Shown one piece after another: positions 39,550 to 47,858 of a stretch of DNA of 64,000 nt. Numbering within the stretch: position 1 is the first letter of the stretch; every line of letters starts with the position of its first letter. This DNA is from WVWN01 sp964563535. GTDB taxonomy: Bacteria; RBG-13-66-14; B26-G2; WVWN01. Below the pieces are notes generated by a model, which saw nothing but the letters and a program-made list of their open reading frames with translations, did not search any database and was not told the DNA's origin. The stretch covers positions 8,922-72,921 of the forward strand of contig CAZLXP010000002.1 in assembly GCA_964563535.1 (NCBI GenBank). Reading direction: 5' to 3'. The position numbers were made by a program, and so were the translations under genes.

Positions 39550-41079
39550 ATGGCGACGCGAGCGGCCTTAATCGCGGTTTACGATAAAACCGGCGCCGTA
39601 GAGTTAGCCCGGGGCCTCGTCGAATTGGGTTGCGACGTCATCAGCACCGGCGGCACGGCGCGTCGATTGCGCCGGGCCGGCGTTAAGACGGTCGAAGTTG
39701 CCGACGTGACGGGATTTCCGGAGATATTAAGCGGCCGCGTTAAAACGCTGCACCCGAAAATTTTCGGCGGCATCCTGGCGCGGCCGACCGCGGGCCACCG
39801 TCGGCAACTTACGCAACGGCGCATAAAACCTATAGACGTCGTCGCCGTTAACCTTTATCCGTTCGAGGATACGACGAAAAAAGCCGGCGTCTCGGAAGCC
39901 GAGGTTATCGAGCAGATAGACGTCGGCGGCGTCGCGCTCTTGCGGGCGGGGGGCAAAAATTTCGAACGCGTCGTCGTCTTGTCGTCGCCGTCGCAGTACG
40001 CCGAAGCGCTCGAGCGGTTGCGCGCCGGCACCAGCGACCTGGGCTGGCGCCGCGAGTTGGCGCGGGAGGCTTTTGCGTTGACCGCGCGTTACGACGCCGC
40101 CGTCGCGGAATATTTCTGCCATCCGGCGCCGCGGCGAGGGGCGTTGGCGGACCACCTGTTATTGTATTATGAGAAAATTACCGATACCGCGTACGGCGAG
40201 AACCCTCATCAACGGGCCGCCTTTTACGGCGGAGGCGGCCGGGTTTTAAAGCAACTGGCCGGGCCGGCGCCCTCGTATAACAACTTCCTGGACCTGGCCG
40301 CGGCCGTCGACTTAGTGAACGAGTTCGAGAGGCCCGCCTGCGCCGTCGTAAAACACAACAGCCCGTGCGGCGTCGCGGTAGCACCGTCGTCGGCCGACGC
40401 GTTTCGCCGGGCTTGGGCCGCGGACGCCCTCTCGGCGTACGGCGGCGTCGTAGCGTTTAACGAGGCCGTAGGCGCCGATGCCGCAGCCGCCATGATGGCC
40501 AAGGGCATATATTTCCATATCTGCGCCGCGCCAGCGCTCGAAAAAGGCGTGGTGGAGTACTTGCGCGGCGCCAAGAGTTGGACCGATCGCTTGCGGATAT
40601 ACGCCGGGAAATACGCGCGGCCTCGCCTCGAGTACCGCAGCGCTCTGGGCGGCCTTTTGGCTCAGGAAACGGACCGGCGGCCCGCGGCCCGCGACCGATG
40701 GGAACAAGTAGCCGGGCCGGAAGTCGGGCCCGACGTCATGGAGGATTTGAGGTTCGCCTGGACGGTCGCGAAATACGCCCGTTCCAACGCCGTCGTCGTC
40801 GCGAAAGGGCTCGCGACGTTGGCTATAGGGGCTGGGGCGGTGAACCGGTTATGGCCCGCGGAGGACGCAGTGCGGCGCGCGGGCGAGACGATGCGCGGCG
40901 CCGTCGCGGCTTCGGACGGCTTTTTCCCCAAAACGGATGCGCCGGAGGCGTTGTGCCGCGCCGGCCTCCGGGCTATAGTCCAACCCGCGGGGTCTAAAGG
41001 CGACGAGCGGGTCGTCGAACTCGCGCGCGCGTATGACGTTGCTCTCTTCTTCGCCGAGAGAAGGCATTTTAGGCATTGA
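39550..41079 (+). CDS. purH: bifunctional AICAR transformylase / IMP cyclohydrolase
   Basis: The 509-residue protein carries out the last two steps to IMP. The N-terminal IMP cyclohydrolase domain shows VYDKTGAVELARGL, ISTGGTARRLR, TGFPEILSGRVKTLHPKIFGG in pieces and DVGGVALLRAGGKNF; the C-terminal transformylase domain shows AYGENPHQRAA, KHNSPCGVAVA and SDGFFPKTDAPE. Length is normal. Its start follows the dCMP deaminase stop immediately and purD follows 57 nt downstream. Confidence 0.97.
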   Translation: MATRAALIAVYDKTGAVELARGLVELGCDVISTGGTARRLRRAGVKTVEVADVTGFPEILSGRVKTLHPKIFGGILARPTAGHRRQLTQRRIKPIDVVAVNLYPFEDTTKKAGVSEAEVIEQIDVGGVALLRAGGKNFERVVVLSSPSQYAEALERLRAGTSDLGWRRELAREAFALTARYDAAVAEYFCHPAPRRGALADHLLLYYEKITDTAYGENPHQRAAFYGGGGRVLKQLAGPAPSYNNFLDLAAAVDLVNEFERPACAVVKHNSPCGVAVAPSSADAFRRAWAADALSAYGGVVAFNEAVGADAAAAMMAKGIYFHICAAPALEKGVVEYLRGAKSWTDRLRIYAGKYARPRLEYRSALGGLLAQETDRRPAARDRWEQVAGPEVGPDVMEDLRFAWTVAKYARSNAVVVAKGLATLAIGAGAVNRLWPAEDAVRRAGETMRGAVAASDGFFPKTDAPEALCRAGLRAIVQPAGSKGDERVVELARAYDVALFFAERRHFRH

Positions 41080-41136
41080 GGCGTTATCGGTCCTTAACGG
41101 CCCGGGCGAAGGCCCTATAAAAATCCGGAAGGCAAA

Positions 41137-42441
41137 GTGGGTAAGAGGACGAGTAAAAAGAAATCGGTACTGGTCATCGGCGGCGGCGGCCGCGAGCACG
41201 CGCTGGCGTGGGCTTTTCAAAAGTCGCCGCGGGTGGGGAAGTTATTCGTCGCCCCCGGCAACGCGGGCACGGCGCGCATCGCGGAAAACGTGCCGATAAA
41301 CGAGGGCGACGTCGAGGCGCTGGCGAAATTCGCGCGAAGCGAAAAGGTCGACCTTACGGTCGTGGGGCCGGAGGCGCCGCTGGGCGAGGGTATCGTAGAC
41401 CGGTTTCACGCCGTTAAGTTGCCCATATTCGGACCGACCAAACAAGCCGCGCGCCTGGAATCGTCCAAAATTTTCGCGAAGGACCTTGTCTTGAAGGCGG
41501 GTATACCTACGGCGCCGGCGGAGATCTTCGACGACGTCGAGGCCGCGCGGCGTTATATCGACATAAGCGGCGCGCCGTGCGTAATCAAAGCCGACGGCCT
41601 CGCCGCCGGTAAAGGCGTTACGGTCGCCATGACGGAGGAAGAAGCGTACGCCGCCGTTGACGCGGCTATGGTCGATAAAAACTTCGGCCCGGCGGGAGAA
41701 CGAATACTTATCGAGGATTACGTCAGCGGCGAAGAGGCATCCATCCTGGCGGTAACGGACGGCGAACGCGTAGCGGTTATGGTCCCGTCGCAGGACCACA
41801 AAAGGTTAAGGGACGGCGACGGCGGCCCCAACACCGGCGGCATGGGGGCGTACGCGCCGGCGCCCGTAATCGACGGTAAGATGCTCAAGTCCATAACCGA
41901 AACCTTTATCGAGCCGGTCGTCGCCGCCCTCGCGGACGCCGGTACGCCGTACCAGGGTTGCCTCTACGCCGGCCTAATCGTAGATTTCGAAGGACCTAAG
42001 TTACTGGAATTCAATTGCCGCTTCGGCGACCCCGAGGCGCAAGCGGTGTTACCCTTGCTCCAAGATGACCTCTACGAGGTGTGCGCAGGCGCGGCGGCCG
42101 GTGAACTAAAAGTGAACCGTTTCGAGTGGGACACGGGCGCGGCCGTGAGCGTCGTCGCCGCGTCGAAAGGTTATCCCGGCCCGTACGAGAAAGGCCGCGT
42201 GATCAAGGGATTGGATAAGGTCGCCCAAATGGACGACGTGATCGTTTTCCACGCGGGTACCGCCCAGGAAGGTGATAAGATAGTAACCGCCGGCGGAAGG
42301 GTATTGGCCGTAACCGGCCTCGGCGTCACCGTCGCCGACGCCATGGCCAAGGCGTACGGCGCCATGGACCTCGTACGGTTCGCCGGTATGCAATACCGGC
42401 GCGACATCGGCCATAAGGCCATAGCGCGCCATAGGGGATAA
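41137..42441 (+). CDS. purD: phosphoribosylamine-glycine ligase
   Basis: The 434-residue ATP-grasp enzyme makes GAR. It has VLVIGGGGREHALAWAF at the start, KADGLAAGKGVTVA, the metal site LLEFNCRFGDPEAQAVLPLL and GGPNTGGMGAYAPAP. The GTG start 41137 follows GGAAGG by 6 nt. The first nine residues (GKRTSKKKS) are a basic lead not usual for the family. purE follows after 7 nt. Confidence 0.97.
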   Translation: MGKRTSKKKSVLVIGGGGREHALAWAFQKSPRVGKLFVAPGNAGTARIAENVPINEGDVEALAKFARSEKVDLTVVGPEAPLGEGIVDRFHAVKLPIFGPTKQAARLESSKIFAKDLVLKAGIPTAPAEIFDDVEAARRYIDISGAPCVIKADGLAAGKGVTVAMTEEEAYAAVDAAMVDKNFGPAGERILIEDYVSGEEASILAVTDGERVAVMVPSQDHKRLRDGDGGPNTGGMGAYAPAPVIDGKMLKSITETFIEPVVAALADAGTPYQGCLYAGLIVDFEGPKLLEFNCRFGDPEAQAVLPLLQDDLYEVCAGAAAGELKVNRFEWDTGAAVSVVAASKGYPGPYEKGRVIKGLDKVAQMDDVIVFHAGTAQEGDKIVTAGGRVLAVTGLGVTVADAMAKAYGAMDLVRFAGMQYRRDIGHKAIARHRG

Positions 42442-42448
42442 GGAGAAT

Positions 42449-42943
42449 ATGGCCGAAGAAACGTTAGTGGGTATTTTAATTGGAAGCGATTCCGACGCCG
42501 AGACTATGAAGGCGGCCACGGCGACGTTGGAGGAGTTGGGAATCGGGTACGATTTTCACGTCGCTTCGGCGCACCGGACGCCGGACCGAGTAAAGGCCTA
42601 CGTTGATGACGCTCCGGCGCGGGGTATAAGGGTATTCATTTGCGCCGCGGGGATGGCGGCGCATCTGAGCGGCGCCGTCGCGGCGCAAACGGACTTGCCG
42701 GTAATCGGCGTCCCTATGCCGGGCGGGGTGGCCGACGGCCTGGACGCGTTGCTGTCGACGGTTCAAATGCCGGCGGGGGTGCCGGTCGCGACCGTGGCGG
42801 TCGGTAGGGCCGGGGCAACTAACGCCGCGTTGTTGGCCGCTCGAATTCTAGCCCTCCAAGATGAAAAAATCCGCGCCAAACTTCGCGCGTACCGCGAGAA
42901 GATGGCGGCCGCGGCCGGGACGCTGGAAGACCAGGCACGGTAA
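42449..42943 (+). CDS. purE: N5-CAIR mutase (class I PurE)
   Basis: The 164-residue protein rearranges N5-CAIR to CAIR. It has GILIGSDSDAETMKAA, the catalytic SAHRTPDRV segment, GMAAHLSGAVAAQT and GVPMPGGVADGLDALLSTVQMP. Its pattern is that of class I PurE, which works together with PurK; no purK is in the window. AAGGAG lies 7 nt before ATG 42449. The next gene starts 7 nt after its stop. Confidence 0.96.
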   Translation: MAEETLVGILIGSDSDAETMKAATATLEELGIGYDFHVASAHRTPDRVKAYVDDAPARGIRVFICAAGMAAHLSGAVAAQTDLPVIGVPMPGGVADGLDALLSTVQMPAGVPVATVAVGRAGATNAALLAARILALQDEKIRAKLRAYREKMAAAAGTLEDQAR

Positions 42944-42950
42944 AATTTTG

Positions 42951-43619
42951 GTGGAAATAGTCAAATTGGACAAGGTGGGAGTGGCGGGTGCGGTGGGCTT
43001 AGCGGCCGCCGCGCTCAACGCGGGGCACCTGGTAATTATTCCTACCGATACCGTCTACGGCTTGACGGCCGCGGTTTTTAAACCGACCGATATCCCTAAA
43101 ATACGAGACGGTTATGAGGCGGCGCCGTGGCGCGGGCCGGCTAGTAAACTTTACGCCGTCAAAGGCCGGCCCCGACGGCAACCGTCGATAGTTTTGGCCC
43201 CCGATTGGCAATACGCCCGCATGCTTACGCGCCAGGACTTGGGCGAGATCGAAGAATTTTGCCGACTAGTACCTAACCCGGTTTCGGTTATTGTAAACGC
43301 GAAATGGGGTTGGCGGCCGCCGCTGGCCAACGGCCGCGGCGGCATCGCCTTACGGGTGCCCAAAGGCGGCCTCGTCAAAATTATCTTAAAATTCTGCAAG
43401 TTCGCGTATTCGGTTAGCGCCAATTACCCGCGCGCCGAAGACCCTTACCTCTTAGACCTCGTGCCCGGCCATATATTGAAACAGGCGGCACTTGCCGTCG
43501 ACGCCGGGTCTTCGCCTTTGCGAAAGCCTTCCTTTGTAGTAGATTTTACGGTCGAGCCGGCGAATCCCGTGCGAGGGGGCAAAGAGCTCGAGGAGGCGTT
43601 AACGCGTTTTTGGAAGTGA
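42951..43619 (+). CDS. Sua5/YciO/YrdC-family protein
   Basis: The 222-residue protein has the YrdC-domain elements: LNAGHLVIIPTDTVYGLTAAV, KLYAVKGRPRRQPSIVLA, and the Pro-rich NPVSVIVNAKWGW, GIALRVP. Members bind ATP and threonine and make threonylcarbamoyl-AMP for t6A modification of tRNA; YciO-like members have other roles. The conserved SANxSG-type segment reads VSANYPRAEDP. GTG 42951 is the likely start; TTG 42948 and an upstream overlapping frame are less likely. It overlaps gmk by 10 nt. Confidence 0.82.
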   Translation: MEIVKLDKVGVAGAVGLAAAALNAGHLVIIPTDTVYGLTAAVFKPTDIPKIRDGYEAAPWRGPASKLYAVKGRPRRQPSIVLAPDWQYARMLTRQDLGEIEEFCRLVPNPVSVIVNAKWGWRPPLANGRGGIALRVPKGGLVKIILKFCKFAYSVSANYPRAEDPYLLDLVPGHILKQAALAVDAGSSPLRKPSFVVDFTVEPANPVRGGKELEEALTRFWK

Positions 43620-44239
43620 ACGACGAAACCGCAATATATGCGCTAATCCATAAAAAACCGGCCGGTTTTTTGTTCGTGTTTACGGGTCCGTCGGGCGCCG
43701 GCAAATCGACCATCTGCCGGGCCATTTTAGCGGACGACTCGAGCATTCGGTTTTCGGTATCCCACACGACGCGGCGGCCCCGCCCGGACGAGGTCGACGG
43801 CCGAGACTATTTTTTTGTCTCCGAGGAACGGTTCGGGTCGATGTTAAAGGAAGGGTGGTTCGTGGAACACGCTACCGTCCACGGTCATCGTTACGGCACG
43901 TCCCGCGACCAGCTCGAGGAAAAGCTCCGCGACGGCGACGTGCTTTTGGACGTCGACGTCCAGGGGGCGAGCCAGCTGCGGATGCGTTACCCCGCGGCCG
44001 CGTCGGTTTTTATCCTCCCGCCCTCCATCGAAGAGTTGCGCGCCCGGTTGATCGCCAGAAAATACAACGCCCCGGCCGACATTGAGCGTCGGCTCGCTCA
44101 AGCGAGGATTGAGGTCCGGGCCGCGGTAGACTTCGACTATTTCGTCGTCAACGACCGTTTGGAAGATGCAGTCGGTGCGGCCAAATGTATAATAGCGGCC
44201 GAACGCCGGCGCCTTAGCAGGAGGCTCCCGGGCCCATGA
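43610..44239 (+). CDS. gmk: guanylate kinase
   Basis: The 209-residue enzyme phosphorylates GMP to GDP. The P-loop is FTGPSGAGKSTICRAI; the GMP-binding segment is VSHTTRRPRPDEVDGRDYFFV; the lid region LIARKYNAPADIERRL is complete. The start is TTG 43610 (GTG 43616 also possible), within the end of the Sua5-type gene. The last codons overlap coaBC by 4 nt (ATGA). The usual gmk-rpoZ-coaBC order is met without rpoZ. Confidence 0.95.
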   Translation: MEVNDETAIYALIHKKPAGFLFVFTGPSGAGKSTICRAILADDSSIRFSVSHTTRRPRPDEVDGRDYFFVSEERFGSMLKEGWFVEHATVHGHRYGTSRDQLEEKLRDGDVLLDVDVQGASQLRMRYPAAASVFILPPSIEELRARLIARKYNAPADIERRLAQARIEVRAAVDFDYFVVNDRLEDAVGAAKCIIAAERRRLSRRLPGP

Positions 44240-45423
44240 AAGTCATATTGGGGGTAACCGCCAGCGTGGCCATTTATAAAGCCGCCGAGCTCGCGCGCCT
44301 TTTGATGGGCGAAGGGGCGGAGGTAACGGCCGTGATGACGCCGAACGCCACCAAGCTCGTCGACCCGCGCCTTTTCGACGCCGTAACCGGCCGGCCCGCC
44401 ATAACGGACTTGTTCGCCCGCGAATACGCCTTTGCGCACCTGGAAACGGCGCGCGGGGCCGACGCTTTCGCCGTGGTGCCGGCTACCGCCAACGTATTGG
44501 CGAAACTTGCCGCGGGTTTAGCCGACGACGCCCTTACGACCGTAGCCCTCGCCGTCGAATGCGGCCGCCTCGTCGCACCCGCGATGAACCCCAATATGTG
44601 GCGCAAACCCGAGGTCCAGCGCAACGTATCGACGCTGCGCGAATTCGGTTACGTCATAGTTCCCCCCGGAGAGGGGCGGGCGGCGTGCGGCGACGTCGGC
44701 GTCGGAAGGTTGGCGGACGTGGCGGTAATAGCCGAGGACATTTTAAGGTTAGCGCACGATAGGACGCCGATGGACGCCAAAGCCGTCGTCGTTACCGCGG
44801 GGCCGACCCGCGAGCGCTTTGACGCCGTTCGCGTCCTCACTAATTCTTCAACCGGTTTAATGGGATACGAGGTCGCGAGGCGGGCCGCCCGCCGCGGGGC
44901 CGCGGTAACGCTGATTTCAACCGTCGACGACGAGCTGGTTCCTTTGGGAAGCGCGGTCCACGTACGGCGAGTTGAATCGGCCGCGGAAATGCTTACAGCT
45001 ACGGCCGAGGAGTTCGAACAGGCCGACGCGTTGGTCATGGCGGCTGCCGTTTCCGATTACCGGTTTGAGGAGTCGTACGAGTATAAAATTAAGAAAACCA
45101 AGGAGAAAATAAATACCATATTAGTTCCTACAGTAGATATATTATCTAAGGTGGCTGGGAATAAGGGAGATAAACTAATTATAGGTTTTGCGGCCGAAAC
45201 GGATAATTTAGTTGAAAATGCTAGGGATAAATTACTGAAGAAAAAGGTAGATATAATCGTCGGGAACATAATAGGCCGTGCAGGCGTCGGATTCGGGGCC
45301 GAATACGCGGAAGCGGTAATCGTTACCCGCGGCGGCGTAGACGAGTTGGGGAAAATAACGAAGGCGGCACTAGCCGAAAAAATCCTCGACCAACTCGAGC
45401 GTTTGTGGGGCGGCGGCGGATGA
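44236..45423 (+). CDS. coaBC: bifunctional phosphopantothenoylcysteine decarboxylase/synthase
   Basis: The 395-residue protein carries CoaC (VTASVAIYKAAELARLL, the substrate-binding PAMNPNMW and AACGDVGVGRLAD) and CoaB (VTAGPTRERFDAVRVLTNSS, AAAVSDYRFEESYE, then KIKK) for two steps of coenzyme A synthesis. Between about 45080 and 45260 the DNA turns strongly AT-rich with AGG, TTA and ATA codons; the line 45121-45180 holds about 20 G+C of 60, although the protein stays in frame and family-like. This may be a recombined patch. It starts inside gmk and its end overlaps the next gene (ATGA). Confidence 0.95.
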   Translation: MKVILGVTASVAIYKAAELARLLMGEGAEVTAVMTPNATKLVDPRLFDAVTGRPAITDLFAREYAFAHLETARGADAFAVVPATANVLAKLAAGLADDALTTVALAVECGRLVAPAMNPNMWRKPEVQRNVSTLREFGYVIVPPGEGRAACGDVGVGRLADVAVIAEDILRLAHDRTPMDAKAVVVTAGPTRERFDAVRVLTNSSTGLMGYEVARRAARRGAAVTLISTVDDELVPLGSAVHVRRVESAAEMLTATAEEFEQADALVMAAAVSDYRFEESYEYKIKKTKEKINTILVPTVDILSKVAGNKGDKLIIGFAAETDNLVENARDKLLKKKVDIIVGNIIGRAGVGFGAEYAEAVIVTRGGVDELGKITKAALAEKILDQLERLWGGGG

Positions 45424-46115
45424 AGTCGAAGCGACTAGCGAAGGCCCTGGCGGAAAATCTGCTTGCGTTGGGCGTCAACGAGATAGTTACCGAGGCCGAG
45501 GCTTCGGCTATACTGGCGAATTATGGCGAAGGTACGGCGAGTCCGGAGGGAGAAGACCTTAGCCGCGAAGCGACGATAAGAAGGGAAGCCGAGATAGTGG
45601 GTAAGTGCCGGGCGTGTAGCTTAGGTTTCCAACGCGCTCACGCCGTATACGGCGACGGCAACGAGTTCGCCGAAATAATGTTCGTGGGGGAAGCGCCGGG
45701 AGCGGAAGAAGACCGTCAAGGTTTGCCCTTCGTCGGGAGGGCCGGGCAACTGTTAAACCGTTTGCTTGAGCAAGTGGGTTTGAAGCGGTCCGAGGTTTAT
45801 ATTTGCAACCTCTTGAAGTGCCGCCCGCCCGAGAACCGAGACCCCTTGCCGGAAGAGCTCGCGGCCTGCCGGCCGTATCTGGACAAACAAATCACGATTA
45901 TTAAATCGCGGATTATCGTATGTTTGGGGCTTTACGCCGCCCAGGCGATACTCGATACCAAAGAGGCTATGGCGCGGCTGCGGGGCGCGCAGCATAAGAT
46001 CGGCGATACGGTCATCATACCGACGTACCACACGGCCGCGGCTTTGCGATTTCCGGCGTTTAAACAACAAATATACGACGACCTGTGTCGCGCCCGCGAC
46101 CTCGCTTACGGCTAA
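45420..46115 (+). CDS. type 4 uracil-DNA glycosylase
   Basis: The 231-residue protein removes uracil from DNA. The family-4 signatures are visible: Fe-S Cys CRACSLGFQ, then MFVGEAPGAEEDRQGLPFVGRAGQLLN in pieces, CNLLKCRPPENRDPLPEE with two more cluster Cys, and the C-terminal PTYHTAAAL. The N-terminal 60 residues are a variable helical lead. It starts at ATG 45420, overlapping the coaBC stop. It closes the colinear purine/nucleotide stretch; the next gene is a pseudogene. Confidence 0.93.
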   Translation: MKSKRLAKALAENLLALGVNEIVTEAEASAILANYGEGTASPEGEDLSREATIRREAEIVGKCRACSLGFQRAHAVYGDGNEFAEIMFVGEAPGAEEDRQGLPFVGRAGQLLNRLLEQVGLKRSEVYICNLLKCRPPENRDPLPEELAACRPYLDKQITIIKSRIIVCLGLYAAQAILDTKEAMARLRGAQHKIGDTVIIPTYHTAAALRFPAFKQQIYDDLCRARDLAYG

Positions 46116-46136
46116 GACGGCCCCCCGACGCCGGCG

Positions 46137-47135
46137 ATGGCAGGCGCGAACAATCAAATACGGGTTAACCGGCGCGAACGGTACGCTGCGGCCTTAGCGG
46201 CCGCCGTCCTCGCGTTTTTTTATTTCGCGTTGAGGTCCCAGAACCACCCCGTCGACGCCGTCCTATACGCGCTCGCGGTCGACGTAAAGGACGCGTACCC
46301 CTTTTTCCGCTGGCACCATCCTCTATAAACGCCGCTAAGCTGGCTCGTTTTGAATTTCGCCCGCGTATTTGGTTACGGCGGCGACGCGGTTTTCATGGCC
46401 CATGTCGACGCTAATTATTGGATCGATTACTTGAGCCGACATACGCGGACCTTACCCAGCCCGCAGCCGTTCTGCCAGCCGCCCCCGGACGCCGCGGCTA
46501 AGCTCGCATACGCGGCCCGTCGCGGATTCCCGGAATATACCGGGCGAGGGGCGGCCCTGTATTTCACCGACTTCGAATGGGATGACCCGTATTTATTTGG
46601 TAGCGCCGGCGCGAACGAACCGAAGGTAATTCTCTTCAAAATGATGACAAGGGCGGAACCGGTTACGACGTTACGATTCCCGGGAGGCGGCAGGGTCTTA
46701 TACCGGTTTAAGGCATATGGCGAAGATATCGCCGACGTCGCGATATACGAGGCCGAAGGCGGCGACGGTTCCTCCGACCGCGCCGTGCTGTCGTATACGG
46801 GTGCTTCGGTCGCCGTCAACGTCGACGTTCATAAAAAGGGGCCGTACATACTGGCGGTTCAAGCGAGCGGCAGACAAGCCGAGGGCGCATGGCCGGTAAT
46901 GGAGGTCGCGGTCGACGGAAAGTGGTTTGGGAGAACCGCCGTCGACGCGCCGTTTTGACGATTTTACGAGATGAGGTGCGATTTCAACGCGGGTACTCAT
47001 TCCGTGAAAATCACTTTCCTTAACGACTATTGCGACCCGGCGGCCGGAAGCGACCGCGACTTGTACGTGAACCGTATAATAGTTTACCGCCCCGAGGCCC
47101 GCGGAATTAACTTCGCCTTAAGAGGCGTCGACTGA
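46137..47135 (+). pseudogene. decayed membrane-glycosyltransferase-like gene with C-terminal carbohydrate-binding domain
   Basis: Three pieces lie in series. 46137-46328 codes for the N-terminus of a membrane protein (RRERYAAALAAAVLAFFYFALR, then HPVDAVLYALAVDVKDAYPFF and WHHPL), which stops abruptly. 46350-46958 codes for a C-terminal region (YFTDFEWDDPYLFGSAGANE, VAVDGKWFGRTAVDAPF), ends at TGA 46956, and continues in the same frame with RFYEMRCDFNAGTHSVKITF and LNDYCDPAAGSDRDLYVNRI, the typical end of a CBM36/60-like calcium-dependent carbohydrate-binding domain. The TGA occupies the place of a Trp codon. The middle of the gene, with most membrane segments, is missing. This reads as an inactivated gene with an internal deletion and a nonsense change. 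Confidence 0.7.
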
Positions 47136-47254
47136 TACGTTCAAAAAGAACCGCCGGAACGCGGGCCATAAGGCGACGGAGGCCGTAAATGCTTTAATGT
47201 CAACGGCTTAGGTCAAGTTATTAGGCTTTGACGCGTTAATGGAAGAGGTTTTTA

Positions 47255-47263
47255 TGTTATAAT
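47255..47263 (+). promoter_or_regulatory. extended -10 promoter
   Basis: TG-T-TATAAT at 47255-47263 is a perfect extended -10. The nearest TTGACG (47228-47233) is 24 nt away, too far for a standard -35. It lies 68 nt before the GTG at 47331. Confidence 0.5.
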
Positions 47264-47330
47264 CCAGAGATACGACGTCGCGGCCGTCCGAGATAGTTGT
47301 GGCTAGGGCGCGATCCCACGGTAAAAAGCC

Positions 47331-47840
47331 GTGACCGAAAGGACTACCTACATATTTGGCCGCGAACGGTATCCGGCAAAGACGGTTATTTGGGTAACCG
47401 TGGTCACCGCGCTGCCTCCCGTTTTGGGTTTTTGGGGAACGTTTGACATCGCCCGGGGTTTTTTCGCGAGCGCCTACTTGGCGCTATGCGTATTTTGGTA
47501 CGTAATCATCCAGCCTAAGTTGGTTTGCACCAGCTGCGCCTATTACGACGGCGTGTGCGCCCGCGGCCTCGGTAAGGTATCCGCGTTATTGTATCGCGCC
47601 GGCCCGGGCAACGGCGTATGGGGAACAAGGCTCGGGCGCATATTCTGGTCCTATTGGTACGCGGGCGTCCCGGCCTTAGGGTTTTTATACCTACTAATAT
47701 TCCGTTTTTCGTGGGCGACGGTAATTTTCGCCGCGGCGTTTTTCGCGACGGTTGCTTTGGCCTTCTTTGTCGGACGTAATTATTGTTGCGTCGGTTGCCT
47801 CGTCCGGAACAGTTGCCGGCGTTCGCCTTTTCGGGAGTAA
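47331..47840 (+). CDS. cysteine-rich four-helix membrane protein, unknown
   Basis: The 169-residue protein has four hydrophobic segments (TVIWVTVVTALPPVLGFW, FFASAYLALCVFWYVI, YWYAGVPALGFLYLLIF, ATVIFAAAFFATVALAFFVG) and two Cys clusters facing the same side, CTSCAYYDGVCARG after segment 2 and NYCCVGCLVRNSC at the C-terminus. Six or more Cys suggest metal or Fe-S binding or a redox role at the membrane. The family is not one I can name. The start is GTG 47331; there is a promoter upstream and the M3 peptidase follows after 18 nt. Confidence 0.68.
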   Translation: MTERTTYIFGRERYPAKTVIWVTVVTALPPVLGFWGTFDIARGFFASAYLALCVFWYVIIQPKLVCTSCAYYDGVCARGLGKVSALLYRAGPGNGVWGTRLGRIFWSYWYAGVPALGFLYLLIFRFSWATVIFAAAFFATVALAFFVGRNYCCVGCLVRNSCRRSPFRE

Positions 47841-47858
47841 AACGAGAGGAGTTGTTTA

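Noticed and set aside
46956..46958. TGA inside a coding frame, as possible recoding (Trp or selenocysteine)
   Set aside because: TGA is used as a normal stop by many intact genes here, including overlapping stop/start pairs, and the same gene has lost its middle part. A nonsense change in a pseudogene is simpler.
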